From assembly GCF_030344915.1 (NCBI RefSeq), contig NZ_CP128233.1, positions 930,001 through 994,000 of the forward strand: 64,000 nucleotides of DNA, given 5' to 3'. Each line of letters begins with the position of its first letter. Within the stretch, counting starts at the first letter, position 1. Position numbers and translations under genes: made by a program. This document shows positions 38,353-45,977 of this stretch, in pieces. The notes under the pieces were generated by a model. The model was not told the origin of the DNA and searched no databases. It worked only from the letters and a program-made list of their open reading frames with translations. Origin of the DNA: Neopusillimonas aromaticivorans (GTDB taxonomy: Bacteria; Pseudomonadota; Gammaproteobacteria; Burkholderiales; Burkholderiaceae_B).

Positions 38353-39475
38353 ATGAAGGAACAGCCCATGAACGACACCGATCCGCGCCAGGATCAGACC
38401 ACCGCAGCCAGCCTGGAGCGCGAAGCCCTGAACCTGGAAACCGCCGGGCGCAGCGCCCCACGTGGCGCACGCGCTTTCTGTGGCTCACCATCCTGGTGGC
38501 CATTGCCGTGGCCATCGGTGTGCTGCTGAAAGCCTGGAGCCGGGAACCAGCGCCTGCCAGCGACAGCAGTCTGGAAGCCGATCAAAGCGGAATCACCAAC
38601 CGGCTGAAGCCGCCCAGGGTGGAGCGCCCCGCGCCACCCAAACCCTTGCCACCCCCAGCACCTGGACCTGTCTCAGCGCCCGCCTATGTGCTTCCACCAC
38701 CCACGCCCTCAGCACCGCCGCCTGTCGATGAAGTGGCGCTGCGGCGATTGGCGAGCCCGCTGCAGGCGGGCGGCGCAGAAGGCGGCAGCGCAGGCAGCCG
38801 TCCGGCCAGCGCCCCGGGCGGCCCCTACAGTGATGCCGGTCCACTGGCCGACAAGCTGCGGCCTTTGGAACTTGCGCCCTCTGTGGCCGGGCAGCTGGGG
38901 GATCGCAACTTCCTGCTCACCCAAGGCACCATGATCGACTGCACTCTGCAGACCAAGCTGGTCAGCACCCAACCGGGGCTGCTCACCTGCCTGGCCACCC
39001 AAGATGTCATGAGCGCCAACGGCAAGGTCAAGCTGATCGACGCCGGCACCAAGTTCACCGGCTATCAGTCCGGCGGCATCCAGCAGGGCCAGGCCCGCGC
39101 CTTTGTCACCTGGAACCGGCTGGAAACACCCGCTGGTGTCATCGTTGAGTTGGCCTCACCCGGCACCGGCCCACTAGGCGAAGCTGGGCTGGACGGTCAT
39201 GTTGACAACCATTTCTGGGAACGCTTCGGCAACGCCATCCTGCTGTCCCTGGTCGGCGACTTCGGCAACTGGGCATCGAACCAGGGCCAGTCCGGCGACA
39301 ACAACATCCGATTCGACAACACCGCCCAGGGCGGGCAAGAAGCTATCGCCAAGATTCTGGAAAAGTCTCTGGACATACCCCGACCCTTTACAAAAACCAG
39401 GGCGAACGCATCGGCATCATGGTCGCCCGTGATCTGGACTTCAGCCATGTCTACGACCTTGAACTTACCCCTTGA
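38353..39475 (+). CDS. virB10: VirB10 T4SS energy-transducing core protein, two indels
   Basis: Spans both membranes in the core complex. ATG 38353 (MKEQPMNDTDPRQDQ); the transmembrane helix is FLWLTILVAIAVAIGVLLKA. A Pro-rich periplasmic linker (PPKPLPPPAPGPVSAPAYV) follows, then the TrbI-like C-terminal domain (LTQGTMIDCTLQTKLVSTQP; LIDAGTKFTGYQSGGIQQGQ). Breaks at G run 38446-38448 and C run 39378-39381; restored, the end reads YKNQGERIGIMVARDLDFSH...LELTP and stops at 39475, 374 residues. The last 29 bp overlap virB11. Confidence 0.9.
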
Positions 39476-40472
39476 AGTGGTACCTTTTGATCGCGCCATT
39501 TCTGTGCGGACTTTTCTGCGGCCCCTGGCCCAGCATCTGCAAGACCCGAAAGTCACAGAGATCGCCATCGTGCGCGAGGGGCATCTGTACGCCCGCACGG
39601 ACGGACACTGGATATCGCACGACTGCGAGGAACTGAGCTACCCGCACCTGGAAGCATTAGCGACGGCACTGGCGGCCTACAACCACATGGCGCGCAACCC
39701 CATCATGTCGGTGGTACTGCCCGATGGGGAGCGCGGCCAGATCATTCTGCCGCCGGCCTGCATAGACGGCTCCATCGCCATCAACATCCGCAAACACGCC
39801 ACGGAAACTTTCTATCTGAAGCAGCTGGCATCCGGCGGGGCGTTCAAATCCACCATGGATGCCACCGCCAAATATGGTGCTGACGGCCTGTCGAAACTCG
39901 ATCAGCGGCTGCTGATACTGAAAAACAGGGGAGACTATTTCGAGTTTTTGGTGGACGCCGTCCGCGCGCGCAAAAACGTGGTGATTTCGGGTGCAACAGG
40001 ATCAGGCAAAACCACCTTTGCCCGATCCCTCATGAATGAAATACCCGTCCATGAACGCCTTATCACCATTGAAGACGTACATGAACTGATCCTGCCCTGG
40101 CATGAAAACCGCGTCCATATGATGTACGGCGGCACACGGGGCCGAGTGTCGGCCACCGACTGCCTGGCTGCCTGCATGCGCCTGTCGCCCGACCGGATTT
40201 TCCTGGCAGAGTTACGCGGCCCGGAAAGCTGGGACTATCTGGCTGCGCTGAACACTGGCCACCCGGGGTCCGTCACCACGACACACGCCAACAGCGCAAT
40301 CGACGCCTTCGACCGGCTGGCCATCCTTACCAAGCAGTCACCCACCGGCGGCAATCTGGACTTGCCCACAATCCAGACCTTTCTGCAGCAGACCGTGGAC
40401 ATTGTCGTGCATGTCGAGCAGTTCCGCGTGAAAGAAATCTGGTTTGAACCCCGGCGCCACGTCGTCGCCTGA
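39447..40472 (+). CDS. virB11: VirB11 hexameric secretion ATPase
   Basis: 341 residues from ATG 39447. N-terminal domain (DPKVTEIAIVREGHLYARTD), Walker A VVISGATGSGKTTFARSL, Asp box ITIEDVHELILPW, Walker B DRIFLAELRGPESWDYLAAL and His box GHPGSVTTTHANSA. In the raw sequence it appears fused in frame to VirB10, an artefact of the missing C at 39378-39381. Last gene of the virB block. Confidence 0.95.
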   Translation: MSTTLNLPLEVVPFDRAISVRTFLRPLAQHLQDPKVTEIAIVREGHLYARTDGHWISHDCEELSYPHLEALATALAAYNHMARNPIMSVVLPDGERGQIILPPACIDGSIAINIRKHATETFYLKQLASGGAFKSTMDATAKYGADGLSKLDQRLLILKNRGDYFEFLVDAVRARKNVVISGATGSGKTTFARSLMNEIPVHERLITIEDVHELILPWHENRVHMMYGGTRGRVSATDCLAACMRLSPDRIFLAELRGPESWDYLAALNTGHPGSVTTTHANSAIDAFDRLAILTKQSPTGGNLDLPTIQTFLQQTVDIVVHVEQFRVKEIWFEPRRHVVA

Positions 40473-40505
40473 GTTCCCGCAACAGCGCCACACCCAATCC
40501 ATTCG

Positions 40506-40524
40506 ACCCGGCAGTCTGCCGGGT
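40506..40524 (+). terminator. Hairpin after virB11, possible terminator
   Basis: Perfect 8-bp stem ACCCGGCA / TGCCGGGT with a 3-base loop, 34 bp past the virB11 stop. No T run follows, so it may be a weak terminator or a 3' stabiliser of the virB transcript. Confidence 0.45.
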
Positions 40525-40560
40525 CCCCTACCCCCGAACCCGTGTGAGGCGCTGCACACA

Positions 40561-40593
40561 CTCCGGGCGGCCCTTGCATGGGCTCGCCCGGAG
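40561..40593 (+). promoter_or_regulatory. Stem-loop covering the trfA ribosome-binding site
   Basis: Arms CTCCGGGCG (40561-40569) and CGCCCGGAG (40585-40593) are perfectly complementary. An inner GCCC/GGGC stem and a 6-base loop complete the structure, with one bulged T. The 3' arm contains the CGGAG Shine-Dalgarno 8 bp before ATG 40602, so folding would hide the RBS and limit initiator synthesis. Confidence 0.6.
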
Positions 40594-40601
40594 CATCTTC
40601 A

Positions 40602-41519
40602 ATGACCACACCCATCCGCACCCCTTTTCACAAGGATGCCAACCTGCAGCGGCTGTCAGCCGCCATGCAACGTGCCATGCAGAAAGCTTCACAGGCCATG
40701 GCTGACGCCGCTGAGAAACAAGCCACCACCCCAACACCATTCATGCTGCCCGGCATGAACGAAACGGTACGCGCCATCCCGAACTACATTGCCCGCAGCG
40801 CCATCTTTGCTCCAGTGCGTCGCGGGTGGCGTCCTCTCCACGATGAAACCGTGTTCCTGGAGGGGAGCCACATTCTGCTCAAGGGTTCTGGCAAGCAGCT
40901 GAGCGAAGACCATGCCGACATCTGGATGCACGCCATGTATCTGCAGACCACCGCCCTGCTGGGCGAAGCGCCGGTTATCAACCGTGCCGACTTCCTGCGC
41001 GGCATGGGCCGGCCCACAGGCGGCAGCGCCTACGAATGGCTGCATGAAGGCATGAAAGACCTGGCCCGCTTTACCCTCTGCATCGAGGCACGCAGGAAAG
41101 ACGGCTCAGTGAAATACAGTTATGGCCGCCACCCTTCCACCCGTGTGATTGCCATGATTGGGGGCTTTGACTATCACGAACCCACAGGCAGCTACACCCT
41201 GTATGCCGACCCTCGCTGGGCGCAGATATTCGGCAACCGGGAATATGCCCTGGTGGACTGGGCCAAGCGCCTGCAGATGCGTCATGACCTCTCAAAAAGC
41301 CTGCAGCGGCTGATTGGCACCTCTGCCGACATCCAGCAGAAATACAGCCTGGACATCCTCAAGCAACGCGCCCAATACACCGGGCGCATGCGGGATTTCC
41401 GGGTCACGCTGGAGCGTAGCCTGGACGAACTGGAAGCCCTGAAAGTCATCGCAGAACCCCGGATTGAAGCCGCGACTCGGGGCCATGAACAGGCGGTCTG
41501 GACGCGCCTTGAACGGTAG
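40602..41519 (+). CDS. trfA: TrfA-family plasmid replication initiator
   Basis: Binds iterons and opens the plasmid origin. 305 residues from ATG 40602 (MTTPIRTPFHKDANLQRLSA). Characteristic TrfA segments: MLPGMNETVRAIPNYIARSA, IFAPVRRGWRPLHDETVF, the winged-helix region ADFLRGMGRPTGGSAYEWLH and YTLYADPRWAQIFGNREYAL. Intact. It is directly followed by iterons and a DnaA box (41528-41686), completing a replicon inside an integrated element. The upstream stem-loop suggests translational copy control. Confidence 0.9.
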   Translation: MTTPIRTPFHKDANLQRLSAAMQRAMQKASQAMADAAEKQATTPTPFMLPGMNETVRAIPNYIARSAIFAPVRRGWRPLHDETVFLEGSHILLKGSGKQLSEDHADIWMHAMYLQTTALLGEAPVINRADFLRGMGRPTGGSAYEWLHEGMKDLARFTLCIEARRKDGSVKYSYGRHPSTRVIAMIGGFDYHEPTGSYTLYADPRWAQIFGNREYALVDWAKRLQMRHDLSKSLQRLIGTSADIQQKYSLDILKQRAQYTGRMRDFRVTLERSLDELEALKVIAEPRIEAATRGHEQAVWTRLER

Positions 41520-41527
41520 TTTTTCAT

Positions 41528-41686
41528 CGTCATAGCATCGCGCTTCATCCCCAAAAACAGCCATTTCCGGCCCGATTTTCGGCCTGTGGATAAGTGGTTT
41601 TTGGCGTCGTCATAGCATCGCGGCAAGCGCGTCATAAGATCGCGGCCTTTCGTCAGAACATCGCGCTTTATCGTCACAGCATCGCG
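41528..41686 (+). other. Iteron-type replication origin (oriV) with DnaA box
   Basis: Five near-identical 15-mers of consensus CGTCAtagcATCGCG lie at 41528-41542, 41608-41622, 41630-41644, 41651-41665 and 41672-41686. The last four are 22, 21 and 21 bp apart, about two helical turns. Between iterons 1 and 2, 41585-41593 is TGTGGATAA, a perfect DnaA box on the minus strand. Together with adjacent trfA this is a standard iteron origin. Confidence 0.85.
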
Positions 41687-41737
41687 CAAGATTTTTGAAA
41701 CCCGCATGAATGCTGGCTTTCCAGCCATCGCGACGCC

Positions 41738-41766
41738 TTCTACCTTATTTCTACCTTTCTTCTACC
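41738..41766 (+). repeat. Three TTCTACC repeats with 11-bp period
   Basis: TTCTACC occurs at 41738-41744, 41749-41755 and 41760-41766, exactly 11 bp apart, in a T-rich stretch downstream of the iterons. The phasing resembles the 9-bp-plus-2 direct repeats bound by StbA in IncW plasmids, and could also be part of the unwinding region of oriV. Confidence 0.5.
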
Positions 41767-41968
41767 AAACCGGCCTGTGAACAAGTCATGCCGTCGGCCC
41801 GCCTGACGCGCAGCATTTCTCCTCTTCACGCGAAGCCATCTTGCATCGCCACGCTGTACAGCCGCAAAGCGGCTGTCGGTCAGCAACGAAGCCAGCACCC
41901 GCCCACCTGGGCTACCCCTTCTTTCACCCCAAGCACTGCCCATCAAGTCACAGGGCAAAGGAGACTCC

Positions 41969-42427
41969 ATGCACTCGACCATCGACACCCGCATGCTCAA
42001 CATCGCACAGGAAGCCGCCCTCCATGGCATCGGCACCATGAGCCTGGGCGAAGCGCTCACTGCGGCACTCATCCTGAACCGCTGCGACTGGCTGCGCGAA
42101 CGCGGCTACAGCATCGCTGAAGCCCTGGAGCGCATCGGCCCGGAGTGGACAGCGCGACTTCGCGAAGTCGAAAGACAGTTCTACGACGAAGTCACCCAGA
42201 CCCGGCTGCGCTTTAATTTCGAGATTCTTCCTCACCCAGCCGACACAGGCAGCTTCACCCTGCGCCTGCTGGAAAACGGCCAGGAAGTCGGCGGCGGTCA
42301 ATTCTCCACCCACGGCAAGACTGCCCCGTTCACAGACGAACAATCCGCCTACGACGAAGCGCTGGCCACGGGCCGCTCCTGGCTGGTCGCCAAGCAGTCT
42401 GCCGTCTTTCCTGAACTGTCGCGATAA
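41969..42427 (+). CDS. Hypothetical protein upstream of stbABC
   Basis: 152 residues with an excellent RBS (AAAGGAG). The N-terminal half is helical (MLNIAQEAALHGIGTMSLGE, ALILNRCDWLRERGYSIAEA); the C-terminal half has alternating strands (FTLRLLENGQEVGGGQF) ending ARSWL-like. No family recognised. Spacing of 24 bp to the stbA-like gene suggests one transcript. Confidence 0.55.
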   Translation: MHSTIDTRMLNIAQEAALHGIGTMSLGEALTAALILNRCDWLRERGYSIAEALERIGPEWTARLREVERQFYDEVTQTRLRFNFEILPHPADTGSFTLRLLENGQEVGGGQFSTHGKTAPFTDEQSAYDEALATGRSWLVAKQSAVFPELSR

Positions 42428-42451
42428 GCGGCACCTATCCCCTGGAATCCT

Positions 42452-42870
42452 ATGACTGAACCCGCTCCCGTCGCACGCTACCGGGCCGCGCTCGCTGAGC
42501 TGGACCCTCGCATCAGCATCGCCGCCCAGCTGCGCGCGCTCTTTCCTCTGATCGAAGCTGAGCTCACCGCCGGCGTTCCCCATGCTGCCGTGCTGGATGA
42601 TCTGGCCGCAGCGGGCCTGTCGGTGCAGTACAGCACCTACGCCATCACGCTGTACCGCTGGCGCAAAGCCCAGCGGTCTGCTGCAGCCAAACCTGCATCG
42701 CAGCCCAAGCCACATGCCGCGCCCGCCACACCCCAAAAGCGCCGCCCACATCTGCACCAGCCCTTGATGCCATCCAGGGCCGGCCCAGCAACATCGAGAC
42801 GCCCGGCGACCTGCGCAAGATTCGCGACATGCGTATCGACCTGGAAGCCCTACGCCGTGAAGGCAAGTAA
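42452..42870 (+). CDS. stbA: StbA-like DNA-binding protein, one indel
   Basis: 139 residues after restoring one A in the run 42735-42738. Otherwise the frame runs into the next gene. The N-terminal helices (ARYRAALAELDPRISIAAQL; VLDDLAAAGLSVQYSTYAIT then LYRWRKA) look like an HTH. An Ala/Pro linker follows and the C-terminus is LRKIRDMRIDLEALRREGK. Position directly before stbB and stbC, as in IncW stbABC, and the 11-bp phased repeats upstream support StbA, which binds plasmid DNA for segregation and affects conjugation. Confidence 0.6.
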
Positions 42871-42911
42871 CGCCCCTTCTTCTCTGACTGCACCACCACA
42901 AGGAATAAACC

Positions 42912-43619
42912 ATGAAAGTCGCCGTTCTCAACTACACCGGCTCCGTTGGCAAGACGGTTGTTGCTTCCCACCTGCTAGCGCCCCGCATGAACGGGGCTCA
43001 GATTTTTGCGGTGGAATCCACCAACGAAACCGGGGCCGACCTGGGTCTGAACGTCGATCAGCTACGCGGTGAGCACTTTGGCCGCCTGTTCCGCGAACTG
43101 CTCACCCGGGATGACGCCATTGTCGATGTCGGGGCCAGCAACATCGAAGATTTTCTGACTCACATGATGCGTTACGAAGGCGCGCATGAAGAAATGAGCT
43201 ACTTCGTGCTGCCGGTCATCAACACTGGCAAAGCCCAGCGCGAAACCATCAAAACCGTGGCCGCGCTGGCTGCGCTGGGTGTGGACTCGGACCGGGTACG
43301 GATTCTGTTCAACCGTGTCGATAGCAGCGTGGAAGAAGAGTTTCCCTCCATCCTGGCCTATGCCGCCAAGTCGGGCGAAGTGCAGGCCAACGCCCAGGCT
43401 GCCATCTATGAAAACGAAGTCTTCGAACTGCTAGCCGACCAGCGCACCACCATCGCGGATGTCCTGGCCGACCAGACCGACTATCGCGCCCTGCTGCGCA
43501 GCGCTGACCCTGACGACCATGCTCGCATCTCGCAGCTGAGTAACCGCCACGCCCTGCGCGCCCTGGCCAAGCCAGTGGACAGACAGATGAATGCAGCCTT
43601 CGCTGCACTGTTTTCGTAA
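42912..43619 (+). CDS. stbB: StbB ParA-like partition ATPase
   Basis: 235 residues. Walker A-like VAVLNYTGSVGKTVVASHLL near the N-terminus (deviant P-loop), the Walker B-like segment DAIVDVGASNIEDFL, and FVLPVINTGKAQRETIKTV. It is small and lacks an N-terminal HTH, as in StbB of R388-type plasmids. Operates with StbA and StbC in plasmid positioning. Confidence 0.82.
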   Translation: MKVAVLNYTGSVGKTVVASHLLAPRMNGAQIFAVESTNETGADLGLNVDQLRGEHFGRLFRELLTRDDAIVDVGASNIEDFLTHMMRYEGAHEEMSYFVLPVINTGKAQRETIKTVAALAALGVDSDRVRILFNRVDSSVEEEFPSILAYAAKSGEVQANAQAAIYENEVFELLADQRTTIADVLADQTDYRALLRSADPDDHARISQLSNRHALRALAKPVDRQMNAAFAALFS

Positions 43620-43625
43620 TCTGTC

Positions 43626-44060
43626 ATGGACGCCCACACCCCGCCCAGCGGCCCCCGTTCAAAACTGGATTTGCTGTACCACGAAGTCCTGGGCGAAGTC
43701 GCCGGCCTGGTGGACAGGCTGGAAGCCGTCACCCGCAACCTGAATGCCGCCCAGCAGCAGATGCAGTCCATGAGCGAGGCGCAACAGATGTTGCCCCAGC
43801 AACTCGGTCGCCACCTGAGCGCTACGCTTGAAGCGGCGTCAAAGCCTGTGAATCTACAGCTTCAGCAGTCCCTTCAATCCATGCTGAGCGATACCGGCAC
43901 CCGCCTGGATCAGTTGAGCCGGGAATCCGCCCAGTATGCCCGTATCGCCCACCAATCCGCTCGCCGCATGGCGTTCATTGCCCTCGTCGTAGGCGGCACC
44001 GCCGGCGTGCTCGGCGGGCTGCTGGCCGGGCTGGCCCTGGGCCAGCTTCTGATTCCTTGA
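43626..44060 (+). CDS. stbC: StbC-like membrane protein
   Basis: 144 residues. Long coiled-coil region (EVAGLVDRLEAVTRNLNAAQ; QQMQSMSEAQQMLPQQLGRH) followed by a C-terminal transmembrane helix (RMAFIALVVGGTAGVLGGLL). Fits StbC, the third gene of the stb operon, six bases after stbB. It overlaps the putative TTG start region of the coupling-protein gene. Confidence 0.65.
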   Translation: MDAHTPPSGPRSKLDLLYHEVLGEVAGLVDRLEAVTRNLNAAQQQMQSMSEAQQMLPQQLGRHLSATLEAASKPVNLQLQQSLQSMLSDTGTRLDQLSRESAQYARIAHQSARRMAFIALVVGGTAGVLGGLLAGLALGQLLIP

Positions 44061-44072
44061 GGGTCATGCTCC

Positions 44073-45683
44073 ATGTCCACCCTGATCTCACCCATCACCC
44101 GGCGGCGTATCGCCGCCTTTTCCTGGCCGTCTTTCCGGCCACTACCTGGATGCTTGCCGCCACCTGGGCCAGCCAGATGCACTGGCGCGACTGGAACGCC
44201 CATACCTTCCGGCATTTCGTGATGCTCACGCCGCAATACCCCGTGCTCTGGGGCGCCCTGGGTGTCGGCCTGGTGCTTTCCCTGACACTGATTCTATTCA
44301 TTGGTCGCACCGCCAGGACCGAAGGTTTTGAAGGCGCAGCCTACAAGCGCTTTGTGCGTGGCACCCGCACCACCAGCGCCAACAACCTGGCACGCCAATG
44401 CGAAGAACGCGACACGATGCAGATAGATGTAGGCGGCATCCCCATGCCAACCGCCAATGAAAACCTGCACCTGCTCATCAGTGGAGCGACGGGTTCCGGT
44501 AAATCCGTACTGCTGCGGAACATGGCGGCATCGGTACTCAAGCGCTCGCAGCATGACATGGCCCGGCATATTCCCGGCCAAACGCCCACACACAATGACC
44601 GCATGATCGTCATTGACCCCAATGGCGATCTCCTCAGCAAATTCTGGCAACCCAACGATGTCATCCTCAACCCCTATGACGCCCGCAGCCAGGGCTGGTC
44701 CTTCTTCAACGAAGTGCGCGCCGATTACGACTGGAAGCGGCTGGCCCGCTCCATGGTTCCCATGAGCCAGGATCGAAATGCGGAAGAATGGAACGATTTC
44801 GGCCGCCTGCTGCTGCGCGAAACCGCCAAGAAACTCTATGAATTGCAGGGCGATGAAGCCAGCATCATGGACCTGTTCCGCCTTTGCACCATCGAAGACC
44901 CCAAAGTCCTGAAGCAGTTTCTGGAAGGCACCCTGGCAGAATCCCTGTTCGTCGGTTCCAGCGAAGCCAGCAAGGCGCTGTCCTCTGCCCGCTTCGTACT
45001 GTCGAACAAGCTCTCGGAACATACCGGCATGAAACCGGGCAGGTTCTCCATCCGCGACTGGCTGACAAAGCCCGACGGCGGCAACCTGTATATCAACTGG
45101 CGCGAAGACATGATGAGTTCCATGAAACCCTTGGTTTCGTCCTGGGCAGAACGTGTTCATTACCTCCATCCTGTCCATGCCCGAAAGCGCACACCGACGC
45201 TGGTGGCTTTTCATTGACGAACTGGCCAGCCTGGAAGCTTTGCCCTCACTGGAAGCCGGCCTGACCAAAGGACGGAAGAACGGCCTGCGCATCGTGGCGG
45301 GCCTGCAAAGCACATCACAACTGGAACATATCTACGGACGCACCATGGCCACCACCATCCGGGCCAGCTTCCGCAACCTGGCCGTGCTTGGTGGCTCCCG
45401 CACCGACCCGCAGACCGCCAAGGACATGAGCGAAAGCCTGGGCAAGCATGAAGTGGAACGGCCCAAGTTCAGCATCAGCCGCAGTGCGGACAACCGCAAT
45501 ACGTCGGACAACATGGAACGGGTGACGGAGGAGGTGGTAACGGCGGCGCAGATACAGGCGCTGCCAGCGCTGGGCGGGTATGTGGCATTGGCGGGGGATT
45601 ATGCGATTGCTCGGGTGGAGTTACCGTTCAGGGAGTATGTGGTGGCTGCGGGCGCGTTTCAGGAGTCTGGGAAGATACTTTGA
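44073..45683 (+). CDS. virD4: VirD4/TrwB-type coupling protein, two indels
   Basis: Hexameric ATPase that links relaxosome and channel. Preferred start ATG 44073 (MSTLISPITRRRIAAF) because GAGGG lies 9 bp upstream; joining needs one T in run 44118-44121 to read FFLAVFPATTWMLAATWASQ. A second break at 45149-45152 separates WREDMMSSMKPLVSSWA from FITSILSMPESAHRRWWLFI. Two N-terminal TM helices, Walker A LISGATGSGKSVLLRN, Walker B WLFIDELASLEALPSL. About 536 residues. Cargo follows instead of the expected relaxase. Confidence 0.92.
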
Positions 45684-45977
45684 ACTGATTTCGCCATAAC
45701 GAAATTATCTGTCAGATAAAACACCGAGAAAACTATAAACAGCCAGAGGGGCATGCACACCGATTTCATGGGCATTCAGCATTAGAGGACTGCAGAGAGA
45801 TTGGTATTGTGTGACCACTACCACTTAACAGCACGGCTTTGTATTACCGATGATTCCCACTCGATTATTCATAGCTACTAATTTTCATTAAAAATCAACA
45901 TATTACGACATATATTTTTGTCAATGCCATGAAAAATGCCATGTTCAGCTTCACAGCACTTGAGTGACACCAAGAAA

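Noticed and set aside
38496..40472. 658-codon single protein covering VirB10 and VirB11
   Set aside because: A one-base contraction at 39378-39381 removes the VirB10 stop; the alternative frame gives the conserved VirB10 C-terminus.
41528..41686. CRISPR array
   Set aside because: Repeats are 15 bp with 6-7 bp gaps and one wide gap, beside trfA, with no cas genes; they are iterons.
41282..41728. Minus-strand ORF over the iterons
   Set aside because: Coding potential comes from repeats and from the antisense of trfA; no family resemblance.
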